A stretch of 64,000 nucleotides of DNA from Bellilinea sp040754815 (GCA_040754815.1 JBFMBX010000002.1:372001-436000), one strand, 5' to 3'. Counted from the first letter of the stretch, positions 50,750 through 60,362 are shown. The notes: generated by a model not told the origin, from the sequence alone. Program-made: numbers and translations.

Positions 50750-51181
50750 ATGAGTAATCAGCAAGCAGAAACTCCCCAAGAAGCAGACCTCTCCCAATCT
50801 CAGGAGAATGTGGTTCAATCCGCAGCAGAATTTATGCAGGAAACCATGGATCAATTCATGGCAACTGCCGATGTGAACGCCGTCTATGGCGAAACCATCA
50901 AACATCAGGGCAATCTCATCATCCCGGCGGCTGAGGTGGTCAATTTCATGGGTTTTGGGGTCGGCGGCGGCACGGGAGTTAATGAAGACAGGAACGCCGG
51001 CAGCGGTATTGGCGGCGGGGGCGGCGGTAAATCCTTTGCCCGCCCGGTGGCTGTGATCGTTGCCGGTGAAAGCGGTGTTGAGGTCAAACCGGTGGTGGAT
51101 TTCACCAAAATTTACCTGACGGCCTTCACGACGCTTGGCTTCATCACAGCCGCATGGCTGAGAATGCGGCGCGGGCGTTAA
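50750..51181 (+). CDS. GerW/YtfJ-family protein
   Basis: A 143-residue protein of the GerW (YtfJ) family, known from spore germination but widespread in non-sporulating bacteria. DVNAVYGETIKHQGNLIIPAAEVVNFMGFGVGGG then the glycine-rich loop and FARPVAVIVAGESGVEVKPVVD are diagnostic. A short C-terminal hydrophobic segment (LTAFTTLGFITAAWL) could anchor it. The next gene (dut) starts 17 bases after the stop. Confidence 0.87.
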   Translation: MSNQQAETPQEADLSQSQENVVQSAAEFMQETMDQFMATADVNAVYGETIKHQGNLIIPAAEVVNFMGFGVGGGTGVNEDRNAGSGIGGGGGGKSFARPVAVIVAGESGVEVKPVVDFTKIYLTAFTTLGFITAAWLRMRRGR

Positions 51182-51198
51182 TTCAAAGAAAAACGAAT

Positions 51199-51642
51199 AT
51201 GGATACCCTGCGCATTGCCCGCTTACGGGCAGATGCCATTCTGCCCACTCGAAAACATCCCGAAGATGCCGGATTGGACTTATACGCGGTGGAACGAACC
51301 GAGATTCCGGCTCATCAATTTGGGATTGTGCCAACCGGCATTGCAGTGGAGATTTTGCCCGGTTTTGTCGGCTTATTGAAACCCAAAGGGCGCAGCAATC
51401 ACCTCTTAGGGGCTGGGGTAGTGGACGCCGGCTATCAGGGAGAAATCCTTGTAAAAGTTGCCAATCCCACCGATAAACCACTGGTATTTGAAGCCGGTGA
51501 TGCCATCGGTCAATTGTTGATATTGCCCGTCCTCACGCCGTCCGTTGTGGAGGTCACACCGCAGGACTTGTTGCAAAAAAGCACCGCGCGCGGAGCGAGC
51601 GGTGGTATTGTGGAACAAAAGTACCGGCAATCCGGCGGTTAA
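51199..51642 (+). CDS. dut: dUTP diphosphatase
   Basis: Trimeric nucleotide hydrolase that converts dUTP to dUMP and keeps uracil out of DNA. Motif 1 DAGLDLYA, motif 2 KGRSNHLLG, motif 3 GVVDAGYQGEI, motif 4 AIGQLLILP and motif 5 RGASGG are present in order. 147 aa from ATG 51199; an upstream ATG at 51154 lies inside the GerW-like gene. The C-terminal flexible tail is slightly unusual (RGASGGIV rather than RGxGGFGSTG), but this is common in the family. The stop overlaps the end of the UroD-like gene by 4 bases (convergent). Confidence 0.93.
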   Translation: MDTLRIARLRADAILPTRKHPEDAGLDLYAVERTEIPAHQFGIVPTGIAVEILPGFVGLLKPKGRSNHLLGAGVVDAGYQGEILVKVANPTDKPLVFEAGDAIGQLLILPVLTPSVVEVTPQDLLQKSTARGASGGIVEQKYRQSGG

Positions 51643-52655
51643 CCTGCAGAATTGAATTGATTGACTGCTTCCATCAGCGCGTGCAGGTTTTCCAGCGGTG
51701 TGTGGGGCGGTAAGTCATCTTCGGGGGCAAGGATAAAATTCCGGCAATCACGCATTGCGTTTAGTAGAAGCCGGGCGTTGCGAAAAACCTCATCACTTGA
51801 GCTGTCGGTCAGCAAGTCCACCGAGAGGTTACCAACGACAAGCGTATCTTCCCCAACTTGCTTTGCAACCTCAGCCAGATTGACCCGGCTGCCGAGCCAG
51901 AAGCCGGCCGCGCCGCTCATCTGTAATTGATCAAGTTGTGCCTCATCCGCCAGCGGATTATGCAGAATAAAACCAAAATGTGGGTTTTGAACCTGCTGGA
52001 CAAGACGCTGTACATGTCGCAGCGAAAACCGTTCGCGTTGTTCAGCGGTCAGGCTTTCTTCCAGCGGTTCGCTCAACACAATTCCATCGGCATCATTGAA
52101 ATGGAAAGCGTGCGCGTAATCCGGCAAAAAGCGCATGATTTTATCCAGCAGCGCGTCCAAAACCTCTGGCTGCTGATTAAGGATTTCATCCCACTGCTCT
52201 TCACCGATTAATTGTCTGGCAACCGCCAGCGGGCCGTTCATAATTCCCATAACAAACGGTTTGGTTTCGGGCAGACGTTGCTTCAACAAACGCACAACCG
52301 CTAGCGTTACGGTGGTGCGTTTATGACCGGGCCGGGGAATAATCAACGCCTCAACATCCCGTTGTGAAGCCACCATTTTACCCGCCGCGCCAACCGGCAG
52401 TTTTTCATCCAGTTGTAGCGGTGTACCAAACGCCTCCGCTTCGATCATACGGTCCCAAACAGGCAATAAAAAAATCCCCCCAAAGCGTTCAAAGACTTTT
52501 TCAAGTACTTGAATTTGCGCTTCGGTATCGGTGGCAAATTCAGAGATGGCTTTGTCCATCTCTAAACCAATCGGATACGCAGCCGGAAGGATGACCTGAC
52601 GCTGTTTCAGATTCAATACTCTGTCGGTAAGATGAGTTTTCAAGGAAGCCTCCAA
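51639..52655 (-). CDS. Uroporphyrinogen decarboxylase-like (MtaA/CmuA-type) protein
   Basis: A 338-residue TIM-barrel protein of the URO-D superfamily. Segments IMNGPLAVARQLIG, HFNDADGIVLSEPLEE, HNPLADEAQLDQLQMSGAAGFWLG and NLSVDLLTDSSSDEV correspond to the core strands. Members outside haem synthesis are corrinoid or methyl-group methyltransferases. There is no obvious His/Cys zinc pattern in HFND, so I cannot decide between the two roles. No corrinoid-binding partner is nearby. Confidence 0.75.
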   Translation of the reverse strand: MEASLKTHLTDRVLNLKQRQVILPAAYPIGLEMDKAISEFATDTEAQIQVLEKVFERFGGIFLLPVWDRMIEAEAFGTPLQLDEKLPVGAAGKMVASQRDVEALIIPRPGHKRTTVTLAVVRLLKQRLPETKPFVMGIMNGPLAVARQLIGEEQWDEILNQQPEVLDALLDKIMRFLPDYAHAFHFNDADGIVLSEPLEESLTAEQRERFSLRHVQRLVQQVQNPHFGFILHNPLADEAQLDQLQMSGAAGFWLGSRVNLAEVAKQVGEDTLVVGNLSVDLLTDSSSDEVFRNARLLLNAMRDCRNFILAPEDDLPPHTPLENLHALMEAVNQFNSAG

Positions 52656-52795
52656 AAGGATAATACTACATGAGTAGGCTTATTTTAACCGGATTGGTCA
52701 TGCGATTGCGGCATTACATCTTGGTTTCTTGTACATCATACAAAATCAGGCTACTTTTCTGGTAAAAATCCCTTGACAAAACACGAAACATATAA

Positions 52796-52818
52796 TAACA
52801 TAAGTTATAAATTATAAC
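52796..52818. promoter_or_regulatory. Palindromic operator upstream of TetR-type gene
   Basis: GTTATAAATTATAAC (52804-52818) is a perfect palindrome. A near-palindrome TAACATAAGTTA (52796-52807) overlaps its left side. TTGACA (52773-52778) lies 17 bases before TAACAT (52796-52801), a weak -10, so the operator covers the promoter start. This fits negative autoregulation by the TetR protein encoded 15 bases downstream. Confidence 0.7.
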
Positions 52819-52832
52819 AAAAGTGAAAGACT

Positions 52833-53519
52833 ATGACAAGAAGAGAAAAATTCCGCCAAATTACAATTGATGAGATCAAAAGCATAGCCCGTCTTCAAAT
52901 GGCAGAAGGCGGCACTGCCAGCCTTTCCTTGAACGCCATTGCCAGACAAATGGGTATGAGCGGACCGGCCCTGTACCGTTACTTTGAAAACCGCGATGCC
53001 CTGCTCACAGCCTTGATTGTGGATGCTTATCATGATTTGGCGGCTGCACTGGAAGAAACCGCCGCCCGTTTTGCCGATCAAACCTCACGGGAATGCCTGA
53101 AACAAGTCCTGCTTACCTATCGGCGCTGGGCGTTGGATCACCCGGTTGATTTTCAATTGATCTTCGGCAATCCAATTCCCGGTTATCAGGCAGATGAAAC
53201 CCTCACCGCTCCCAGTGCAGGTAAAGTATTTGCCCCCATATTAGGCATTCTGGAGCGTGCATATCGTCTGGAAAAACGCGCCTATCCCGCCTTTCTGGCA
53301 GAAATCCCTGCGCAATTACAGGCCGGCTTAGCCGTGTCTTTGCGGGAAAATCAACCCGACCTTCCCCGAGAAATCGTGTATATCGGCATCGTAGGCTGGT
53401 ATCACATTCATGGAATGATTATGCTGGAAATTTTCCATCATATTCAACCATTGGTCAATGACCCCGCCTTGTTTTATCAATATGAAATCGAACGGTTGAT
53501 GGACCAGATGAATCTTTGA
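52833..53519 (+). CDS. TetR-family transcriptional regulator
   Basis: A 228-residue repressor-type DNA-binding protein. The helix-turn-helix is at about residues 28-55 (SLNAIARQMGMSGPALYRYFENRDALLTALI), preceded by the usual helix 1. The C-terminal part (about 80-220) is the ligand-binding/dimer domain, with a WHG-like signature near YIGIVGWYHIHGMI. It is 83 bases upstream of an SDR-family gene, which it probably controls together with itself. Confidence 0.93.
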   Translation: MTRREKFRQITIDEIKSIARLQMAEGGTASLSLNAIARQMGMSGPALYRYFENRDALLTALIVDAYHDLAAALEETAARFADQTSRECLKQVLLTYRRWALDHPVDFQLIFGNPIPGYQADETLTAPSAGKVFAPILGILERAYRLEKRAYPAFLAEIPAQLQAGLAVSLRENQPDLPREIVYIGIVGWYHIHGMIMLEIFHHIQPLVNDPALFYQYEIERLMDQMNL

Positions 53520-53602
53520 AACCGTTGCTGTATGACGGTCTGTTGCCGTTAAGTTGCATACCCAATCCAATTTTTTGAAAACCATTTTTCAGGAGTCAAA
53601 TC

Positions 53603-54547
53603 ATGGTAAATTCATCTTTTCTTCATGTAGTTTTCGGCAGCGGACCGTTGGGACTTTCCGTTGTGAATGAACTGGCGGCTCAGGGACATAACGTACGAGT
53701 GGTCAGCCGCAGCGGTAAAGCCGCTGTACCCGTCAACGCGGAGGTTATGCAAGCCGATGCGTATGATCCAATTCAGGCTGAACGGGCCTGTAAGGGGGCT
53801 TCTTTTGTATATCAATGTGCCCAACCACCCTATTACCAATGGGTGGAAAAATTTTTTTCCTTGCAAAAAAATATTTTAGATGCCAGCGCCAATGTTGGGG
53901 CACGCCTCATCATAGGCGAAAACCTCTATATGTACGGAGAGGTAAAAGGACCAATCCACGAAGAAATGCCCTACGCCGCAAGAACTCGTAAAGGTCAATT
54001 ACGCGCCAGAATGGCAACCGCCGCACTGGAAGCCCATCAAAAAGGCCGGCTGCCGGTTGTTATTGGCAGGGCTTCCGATTTCTTTGGACCGCGCGTACTG
54101 AGTTCCACGCTGGGTGAGAGGGTATTTGTGCCGGCGTTGCAGGGAAAAACTGCCAGTTTTGTAGGCAAACTTGACCTGCCGCATAGCTTTACCTACATCC
54201 AAGACTTTGGCAAAGCCCTTGTCAGGCTGGCTTTAGAAGAACAATCTTACGGACAGGTCTGGCATATCCCTACCGCTCCGGCACTGACCCAACGCCAGAT
54301 CGGTGAGATGATTTCTGAAATTCTGGGTCAGCCTGTCAAGATGAGCGGAACGGGACGCTTCATGATGATGATCGGTGGTCTTTTCATTCCTGAAGCGCGT
54401 GAATCAGTCGAGATGATGTACGAATTTGAAAAACCTTTCGTGGTGGACAGCACTAAATTCACCCGTGTATTCGGTCAAACCGCTACACCAATGCGAGAGG
54501 CCTTAATCGAAACGATCAACTGGTACCGGGATCATCTGTCCCAATAA
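53603..54547 (+). CDS. NAD(P)-dependent epimerase/dehydratase (extended SDR) family protein
   Basis: A 314-residue Rossmann-fold protein. The N-terminal HVVFGSGPLGLSVVNELAAQGHNVRVVSR gives the glycine-rich NAD(P) site, with GSGPLG in place of the usual GATGxxG, as in some atypical SDRs. The active-site Tyr-like region is ENLYMYGEVKGPIHEEMPY. HSFTYIQDFGKALVRL matches the C-terminal half of UDP-sugar/cinnamoyl-type SDRs. Substrate unknown. Likely part of the TetR regulon. Confidence 0.85.
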   Translation: MVNSSFLHVVFGSGPLGLSVVNELAAQGHNVRVVSRSGKAAVPVNAEVMQADAYDPIQAERACKGASFVYQCAQPPYYQWVEKFFSLQKNILDASANVGARLIIGENLYMYGEVKGPIHEEMPYAARTRKGQLRARMATAALEAHQKGRLPVVIGRASDFFGPRVLSSTLGERVFVPALQGKTASFVGKLDLPHSFTYIQDFGKALVRLALEEQSYGQVWHIPTAPALTQRQIGEMISEILGQPVKMSGTGRFMMMIGGLFIPEARESVEMMYEFEKPFVVDSTKFTRVFGQTATPMREALIETINWYRDHLSQ

Positions 54548-54580
54548 GCAGATCGTTTAGCGGTAACAGATTAGACCGGC

Positions 54581-55993
54581 TTACTCTTCCCAGCGGGTGT
54601 GAAACACACCCGCTTTATCAATCCGGCGGTAGGTGTGTGCCCCGAAGAAATCTCGCTGGGCCTGAATCAGGTTAGCGGGCAGCCGTTCACTGCGATAAGC
54701 ATCAAAGTAAGCCAGCGAAGCCGACATCGCCGGCACGGCAATGCCCTGTTCCACAGCCGTAATCACTACCCGGCGCAACGACCCGATGCGCTGACTGACC
54801 GCCTCGCTGAAGAAGGGTGAAAGTAGCAGATTGGGCAGGTCGGGATTTTGCCGATAAGCGGCCGTAATATCATTCAACAGACTGGCACGGATGATACACC
54901 CCGCCCGCCAGATGCGCGCCAGCTCCGCCAGATTCAGCCCGTAGCCATACTCTGCAGAGGCTAACCGGAGCATGGCCATGCCCTGAGCATAGGAAAGGAT
55001 TTTGCTGGCATATAACGCTTCTCGTACGGCTTGAATCAGTTCTTCCGCCTTACCCTCGAACGGCTGCGCCGAGTGTTTGAAGATGCTGGCTGCATGGACT
55101 CGTTCCTCCTTCATGGAGGAAAGAATGCGGCTATACACAGCCGCCTCAATGGTCGGTACGGCAGCGCCGATATCCAGCGCATTCTGCGCTGTCCATTTAC
55201 CCGTACCTTTTTGTTCGGCCTCGTCTAAAATCAAATCCACCAGCGGTTGACCGGTTTCTTCGTCTGTTTTTGAAAGCACTCTGGCGGTAATTTCAATCAA
55301 AAAGGACTTTAATTCGCCCCGATTCCATTGAGTAAAAATCTCACCCAACTGGCCCGCCGTTAACCCCAACACGCGCCGCAGTACATCATAGGCTTCGGCA
55401 ATCAATTGCATATCCCCGTACTCGATGCCGTTATGAACCATCTTGACATAATGTCCTGCGCCGCGAGGCCCAATAAAGGAAACGCAGGCGGCACCATCTT
55501 CTGCTTTAGCCGCCACTGCCGTGAGCATCGGTTGCAATACCTGATAGGCCTGCTCAGAACCACCGGGCATCAGGCTGGGCCCCCACAGGGCACCCTCCTC
55601 GCCGCCGGAAACACCCATTCCAATGAAATAAATGCCTTTTTCTGACAGAAATTGCGCCCTGCGGTCGCTGTCGGCAAAATACGAATTACCGCCATCTATT
55701 AAGATATCTCCGGCTTCTAAAAAGGGAAGAAGGTCTTCGATGGCCTGATCCACGGTCTTGCCGGCCGGCAGCATCAATAAAAGGCGGCGCGGTTTCTCCA
55801 GCAAATCTGCCAGATCGGCAAGACTGGACGCACCGAGTGGCTTAGCCCCCGGCGCGTTTTGTTCGACAAACAAACGCACTTTCTCCGGTGAACGATTGTA
55901 AACCGCCACGCGGAAACCATTGCGTTGAAAATTGCGTCCCAAATTAAAGCCCATCACCCCCAGGCCGTAAATGCCGATTTGTGCTTTTTCCAT
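54581..55993 (-). CDS. gnd: 6-phosphogluconate dehydrogenase, decarboxylating
   Basis: Pentose-phosphate-pathway enzyme that makes ribulose-5-phosphate and NADPH. The NADP fold begins IGIYGLGVMGFNLGRNFQRNGFRVAVYNRS. The substrate-binding motif is ILIDGGNSYFADSDRRA, and the catalytic loop reads GAGHYVKMVHNGIEYGDMQLIAEAY. 470 aa, the usual length. It is 19 bases downstream of purB in transcription order (same strand). Confidence 0.98.
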   Translation of the reverse strand: MEKAQIGIYGLGVMGFNLGRNFQRNGFRVAVYNRSPEKVRLFVEQNAPGAKPLGASSLADLADLLEKPRRLLLMLPAGKTVDQAIEDLLPFLEAGDILIDGGNSYFADSDRRAQFLSEKGIYFIGMGVSGGEEGALWGPSLMPGGSEQAYQVLQPMLTAVAAKAEDGAACVSFIGPRGAGHYVKMVHNGIEYGDMQLIAEAYDVLRRVLGLTAGQLGEIFTQWNRGELKSFLIEITARVLSKTDEETGQPLVDLILDEAEQKGTGKWTAQNALDIGAAVPTIEAAVYSRILSSMKEERVHAASIFKHSAQPFEGKAEELIQAVREALYASKILSYAQGMAMLRLASAEYGYGLNLAELARIWRAGCIIRASLLNDITAAYRQNPDLPNLLLSPFFSEAVSQRIGSLRRVVITAVEQGIAVPAMSASLAYFDAYRSERLPANLIQAQRDFFGAHTYRRIDKAGVFHTRWEE

Positions 55994-56012
55994 GTGCTCC
56001 GCTCCTCAATGA

Positions 56013-57404
56013 TTAAGACTGAAGTTCTTTATAGATGCGTTCGGCCAATTGACGAGCCCCTTTTTCTGCTATGCCCAGGTAAGATTCCACATCCATCAAC
56101 CCGGTAAGCTGCTCTCTGCCAAGCACGCCGCCGATTTGTTCGTCCTCATTCAATAAATCCAGTAGCGGGTTTGCAAGCCCGCGTTGTACCGCCTGCCAGG
56201 CGGTCAGCGAATGCTGACGCAGCCGTTCGTGCATGGCTTGGCGGTCTCTGCCCTGCCTGACCAGTGCCATCAGCACCCTTTCCGTTGCCGCAAACGGCGC
56301 ATAGCGCTGCAAATTACGCTCAACCGCCTCTTTCTGAATGACCAATCCCTTGAGAATACGCCGCGTGGTAAGCAGCATTTCTTCGCTCATCAAAAAACAC
56401 TCCGGCAGAATCGAGCGGCGGTTGGCCGAATCGTCCAGAGTCCGCTCCAGCAGGGAAAAAGCAGCATTCCCCCATGCCACCTGTGGCAGAACCGAGAGCA
56501 AACGCGCCAACGAGTTGATCTTTTCCGCCATGATGGGGTTGCGCTTGAAGGGCATAGCCGAAGACCCCACCTGCTGGCGGGCAAACGGTTCCTGCCATTC
56601 ACCCAGCGGCGGCGATTGTAAAAAGCGCAGGTCAAAAGCAAATTTGTTGAGCACGGCTCCAACCGCCGCCAGATGACTGATGAGCCGATATTCCTGCAAG
56701 CGCGGCGCCACCTGCGAAGTAACCGGATAAAAGGGTAAACCCAGTTTCTCGCTCAGCGTTTGCTCAAAAGCATCCAGATTCTGCTGACCGATTAAATCGG
56801 CGTAAGCCGCTGCGCTGCCAACCGCCCCTTTGAAACCTTTGCCGCGCAACTGGTTTCTCAAAGCCGATAAAGCCCGCCGTTCTTCCAGCAGATCCTGCGC
56901 ATAAAACGCCAAACGGTAGCCCAGCGTGGTCGGTTCGGCCGGCTGCAGGTGAGTGAAACCCATCACCGGCATTGCAGCCGTTTCTTCGATCCTCCCGGCG
57001 AACAGCAGCAGAACCTCTCTCAGCAATTCAAGGATTAAATCCAGCGCCGAGCGCATCCGCAGCACCTCGGCGTTATCTTCGATGTCCATGGAGGTTGCGC
57101 CCAGATGCAAAACAGCCCCCCCGAGCGGGGATTGTTCGGCAAAGGTTTTTAATTCTGCCATCAAGTCATGATGAATTTCGGCTTCAATCGCCAGCGCCCG
57201 GTCTAAATCCACATTCTCCACATTCCGGCGCAGGTCGGCCAGTTGTTCTGCACTGACCAGACCGAAGCCGGCCTCAGTTTCGGCCAGCGCCAGCCAGATG
57301 CGCCGCCACCACCTTCTTTTTTCCGCCTCGCTCCAGATGCGGCGCATCGCTGCTGAACCGTACCGCCAGCCAAAAGGAGATTGATAGTTCTCAGCGCTCG
57401 TCAT
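56013..57404 (-). CDS. purB: Adenylosuccinate lyase
   Basis: Lyase of the fumarase/aspartase superfamily that removes fumarate in two steps of purine synthesis. The catalytic loop GSSAMPFKRNPIMAE is the family signature. LGATSMDIEDNAEV and HLQPAEPTTLGYRL complete the active site. The start ATG 57404 (MTSAENYQSPFG) is preferred; ten further residues are open upstream. 463 aa, typical of the purB type rather than argH. Confidence 0.95.
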   Translation of the reverse strand: MTSAENYQSPFGWRYGSAAMRRIWSEAEKRRWWRRIWLALAETEAGFGLVSAEQLADLRRNVENVDLDRALAIEAEIHHDLMAELKTFAEQSPLGGAVLHLGATSMDIEDNAEVLRMRSALDLILELLREVLLLFAGRIEETAAMPVMGFTHLQPAEPTTLGYRLAFYAQDLLEERRALSALRNQLRGKGFKGAVGSAAAYADLIGQQNLDAFEQTLSEKLGLPFYPVTSQVAPRLQEYRLISHLAAVGAVLNKFAFDLRFLQSPPLGEWQEPFARQQVGSSAMPFKRNPIMAEKINSLARLLSVLPQVAWGNAAFSLLERTLDDSANRRSILPECFLMSEEMLLTTRRILKGLVIQKEAVERNLQRYAPFAATERVLMALVRQGRDRQAMHERLRQHSLTAWQAVQRGLANPLLDLLNEDEQIGGVLGREQLTGLMDVESYLGIAEKGARQLAERIYKELQS

Positions 57405-57496
57405 TTTTACGATTTTACTACGATATGTCCACAAAGCACCACCAGACCCAATGTTATAATTTTATGAAATTTCCAAAGCGGAAAGGCTTTATTTTC

Positions 57497-58387
57497 ATGG
57501 CAGCACAACCGACCATCGTTTTACTGGGTAAGATCGGACAATTGGGCTGGGAATTACACCGCGATTTACAGCCCCTCGGTAAAGTCATTGCCTTGGATTA
57601 CCCGCAAATTGATTTCACCCGCCCCGCCGAATTGGTTGCCCATCTTGAAGATTTGAAACCGGTTGTCATGGTTAATGCCGTGGCCTATACGAATGTGGAT
57701 AAAGCCGAAAGTGAACAGCAACTGTGCGATCAAATCAATTTTCACACGGTGGAACAACTGGCGCGCCTCTCTGCCCGGTTAGGCAGTGCCCTGATTCACA
57801 TTTCCACCGATTATGTCTTTGATGGAACTCAGACTCGCCCCTACACGGAAGAAGACCCCACCCGGCCGCTCAATCACTACGGGCGCTCCAAACTGGCCGG
57901 TGAGCAGGCCGTGCTTGCCCATGCGTCTGCCTGCTGGGTGCTGCGCACGGCATGGCTTTACAGCCTGCGGGCCAATGACTTTGTTCAGCGGGTGTTGAAC
58001 TGGAGCCGCCAGCAGGAAACCCTGCGCATCGTCGCCGACCAGATCGGTTCTCCAACCTGGGCGCGGCTGCTTTCCCAGATGATTGCGCTGGCACTTGCCC
58101 AGGCAAAAGGCGATTACTTCAATTTTGTTCAACAAACGCGCGGCATCTATCACCTTGCAGGCGATGGCTGCGCCAGCCGTCTGGAATGGGTGAAGAAAAT
58201 TCTTGAGCTCGACCCCCAGCGGAGTGAGCAGAAAACCACCACGGTTTTGCCTGCCGAAACCGCAGAATTCCCCACCCCGGCGCAGCGCCCCCTTTATACC
58301 GCTCTGGATTGCGGTAAATTCGCACGGGTATTTGGTTTACGCCTGCCGGCCTGGGATCAGGCCCTTGCGCTGGCGATGGAAAAGTAA
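57497..58387 (+). CDS. rfbD: dTDP-4-dehydrorhamnose reductase
   Basis: Last step of dTDP-L-rhamnose synthesis, an NADPH-dependent SDR. N-terminal IVLLGKIGQLGWELHRDL, the SDR catalytic region HISTDYVFDGTQTRPYTEED (Tyr plus the Lys in NHYGRSKLAGEQAV) and a C-terminal fold ending FGLRLPAWDQALALAM are typical RmlD features. The start is ATG 57497 (MAAQPTIV); an ATG 11 codons upstream is possible. 296 aa. It is convergent with the rfbA-B-C genes, which lie on the opposite strand. Confidence 0.95.
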   Translation: MAAQPTIVLLGKIGQLGWELHRDLQPLGKVIALDYPQIDFTRPAELVAHLEDLKPVVMVNAVAYTNVDKAESEQQLCDQINFHTVEQLARLSARLGSALIHISTDYVFDGTQTRPYTEEDPTRPLNHYGRSKLAGEQAVLAHASACWVLRTAWLYSLRANDFVQRVLNWSRQQETLRIVADQIGSPTWARLLSQMIALALAQAKGDYFNFVQQTRGIYHLAGDGCASRLEWVKKILELDPQRSEQKTTTVLPAETAEFPTPAQRPLYTALDCGKFARVFGLRLPAWDQALALAMEK

Positions 58388-58393
58388 CTTCTA

Positions 58394-59266
58394 TTATTTC
58401 AGCAATGTTTCCAATCGGGCGCGGTAGGTGCTGTTGCCCAGTTCATCCAGCAGACGGCGTAACTGATCCCGGTCAATAAAACCCATCCGATAGGCAATTT
58501 CTTCGGGGCTGGAAATCATCATCCCCTGTCTTTCTTCAACCGTCTGGATGAAGGCAGCGGCCTGCAAGAGGGATTCGTGCGTGCCGGCATCCAGCCATGC
58601 CACCCCGCGGCCCAATTCCTGCACATATAACTGCCCCATGCGCATGTAGGTGAGGTTCACATCGGTGATTTCCAGTTCCCCGCGCGCCGAAGGCTTTAAT
58701 TCGGCAGCAATACGGATCACCTGATTGTCATAAAAGTACATTCCCGGCACGGCATAATTGGAACGCGGTTTAGCCGGTTTTTCTTCCAGACTGAGCGCCT
58801 TCCCCTCGGCATCGAATTCGATGACGCCGTAGCGCCACGGATCCTGAACGGGGTAGGCAAAAATGGCCGCGCCTCCACCGTTGCTCACCCGGGCTGCCAT
58901 GGAACGCAACACTGCCGGCAATCCGTGACCGAAAAAGATGTTATCCCCCAGAATCAAACACACCGCATCACTGCCCACAAAATCTTTCCCCACCCGAAAG
59001 GCATCCGCCAGCCCGCGCGGCTGATCCTGCTCGGCGTAACTGAACTTCATGCCCCACTGGGAACCATCCCGCAGCAGCCGCCGGAAAGAGGGCAAATCTT
59101 CCGGCGTGCTGATGACCAGCACTTCGCGGATACCCGCCAGCATCAACATCGAAAGGGGGTAATAGACCATCGGTTTATCGTACACCGGCAGTAATTGCTT
59201 GCTTGTGACAATTGTCAAAGGATGCAGCCGGGTGCCTTTCCCGCCGGCCAGAATGATTCCTTTCAT
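58394..59266 (-). CDS. rfbA: Glucose-1-phosphate thymidylyltransferase
   Basis: First step of dTDP-rhamnose synthesis: makes dTDP-glucose from dTTP and glucose-1-phosphate. The nucleotide-binding signature GIILAGGKGTRLHPLT and the sugar-binding region PAVLRSMAARVSNGGGAAIFAYPV are present, as is LEEKPAKPRSNYAVPGMYFYD. The start ATG 59266 overlaps the rfbB stop as ATGA. 290 aa, a normal length. Confidence 0.97.
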   Translation of the reverse strand: MKGIILAGGKGTRLHPLTIVTSKQLLPVYDKPMVYYPLSMLMLAGIREVLVISTPEDLPSFRRLLRDGSQWGMKFSYAEQDQPRGLADAFRVGKDFVGSDAVCLILGDNIFFGHGLPAVLRSMAARVSNGGGAAIFAYPVQDPWRYGVIEFDAEGKALSLEEKPAKPRSNYAVPGMYFYDNQVIRIAAELKPSARGELEITDVNLTYMRMGQLYVQELGRGVAWLDAGTHESLLQAAAFIQTVEERQGMMISSPEEIAYRMGFIDRDQLRRLLDELGNSTYRARLETLLK

Positions 59267-60348
59267 TTGGTACCTCCTCGTTCGGCATAATTTTTCATCA
59301 GCCATGCCTGATATTCCTGCTGCTGGCGGATGGCTGCCACCCACTGGCTATTTTCCAGGTACCACCGAACCGTCTGACGCAAACCGCTCGCCAGTTCAAA
59401 GCGCGGCTTCCAGCCCAATTCGCGTTCGATTTTGCGAATATCCATGGCGTAGCGCCGGTCATGACCGGGACGGTCGGCCACATGCTGCTTGAGTTGAAAA
59501 TGCGGACGGTAAGGAGAATCGGGCCGCAGTTCATCCAGTATCGCGCAAATCATCTGGATGATTTCCAGATTGGTCGGTTGATTGTTGCCGCCAATATTGT
59601 AAGTTTCACCCGCTTTACCATCAACCAAAATGCGATAAATGGCCTCACAATGATCCTGCACATGCAGCCAGTCGCGAATTTGTTTTCCATCGCCATAGAC
59701 CGGCAAAGGCCTGCCTTCCACTGCGTTCAAAATCATCAGCGGAATCAATTTTTCCGGGAACTGGCGCGGACCGTAATTATTGGAGCAGTTGGAAACCGTC
59801 ACCGGCAGACCGTAGGTGTGGTAATAAGCGCGTACCAGATGATCACTGGCTGCCTTGGAGGCAGAGTACGGCGAAGTCGGCGCATAGGGCGTATCTTCAC
59901 GGAAGGGGGGATCTTCCGGTTTCAGGGAGCCAAAAACCTCATCGGTTGAAACATGATGAAAACGCACCGGGCGGTTTTCGGCAAATTTTTCTTTCAGCCA
60001 GAATTGCCGGCAGGCTTCCAGCAGGGTGTAAGTACCGATGATATTGGTCTGCACGAACTGTCCCGGTCCGTGAATCGAGCGGTCCACATGCGATTCAGCA
60101 GCGAAATGGACCACTGTGTCAATCTGAAATTCGCGCAGCAGTCGATCAACCAGACCCCGATCGCAGATATCACCTTCCACAAAATGGTGGCGGCTTTCAT
60201 CCGGCAGCCCTTTCAAATTTTCCAAACTGCCGGCATAGGTGAGCGCGTCCAGATTAACCACCCGAACATTTGGGTTAGCGGTCAGCATGAAATGGACAAA
60301 ATTGGAGCCAATAAAACCTGCCCCGCCCGTGACCAGTATGTTTTGCAT
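59263..60348 (-). CDS. rfbB: dTDP-glucose 4,6-dehydratase
   Basis: Second step of dTDP-rhamnose synthesis. The NAD site is ILVTGGAGFIGSNFVHFML, and HVDRSIHGP is the family signature. The catalytic triad region is HHVSTDEVFGSL, then SPYSASKAASDHLVRAYYHTYGLPV (Tyr/Lys). The start is ATG 60348 (MQNILVTGG); the upstream open frame is within the rfbC gene. 361 aa. Confidence 0.98.
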   Translation of the reverse strand: MQNILVTGGAGFIGSNFVHFMLTANPNVRVVNLDALTYAGSLENLKGLPDESRHHFVEGDICDRGLVDRLLREFQIDTVVHFAAESHVDRSIHGPGQFVQTNIIGTYTLLEACRQFWLKEKFAENRPVRFHHVSTDEVFGSLKPEDPPFREDTPYAPTSPYSASKAASDHLVRAYYHTYGLPVTVSNCSNNYGPRQFPEKLIPLMILNAVEGRPLPVYGDGKQIRDWLHVQDHCEAIYRILVDGKAGETYNIGGNNQPTNLEIIQMICAILDELRPDSPYRPHFQLKQHVADRPGHDRRYAMDIRKIERELGWKPRFELASGLRQTVRWYLENSQWVAAIRQQQEYQAWLMKNYAERGGTK

Positions 60349-60362
60349 TACTCCTCCAAAAG

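Noticed and set aside
50399..51481. Long minus-strand open frame (360 codons) opposite the small genes at 50.4-51.5 kb
   Set aside because: It runs opposite to four genes with clear start sites and family signatures (GerW-like and dut among them) and its translation shows no fold-like pattern.
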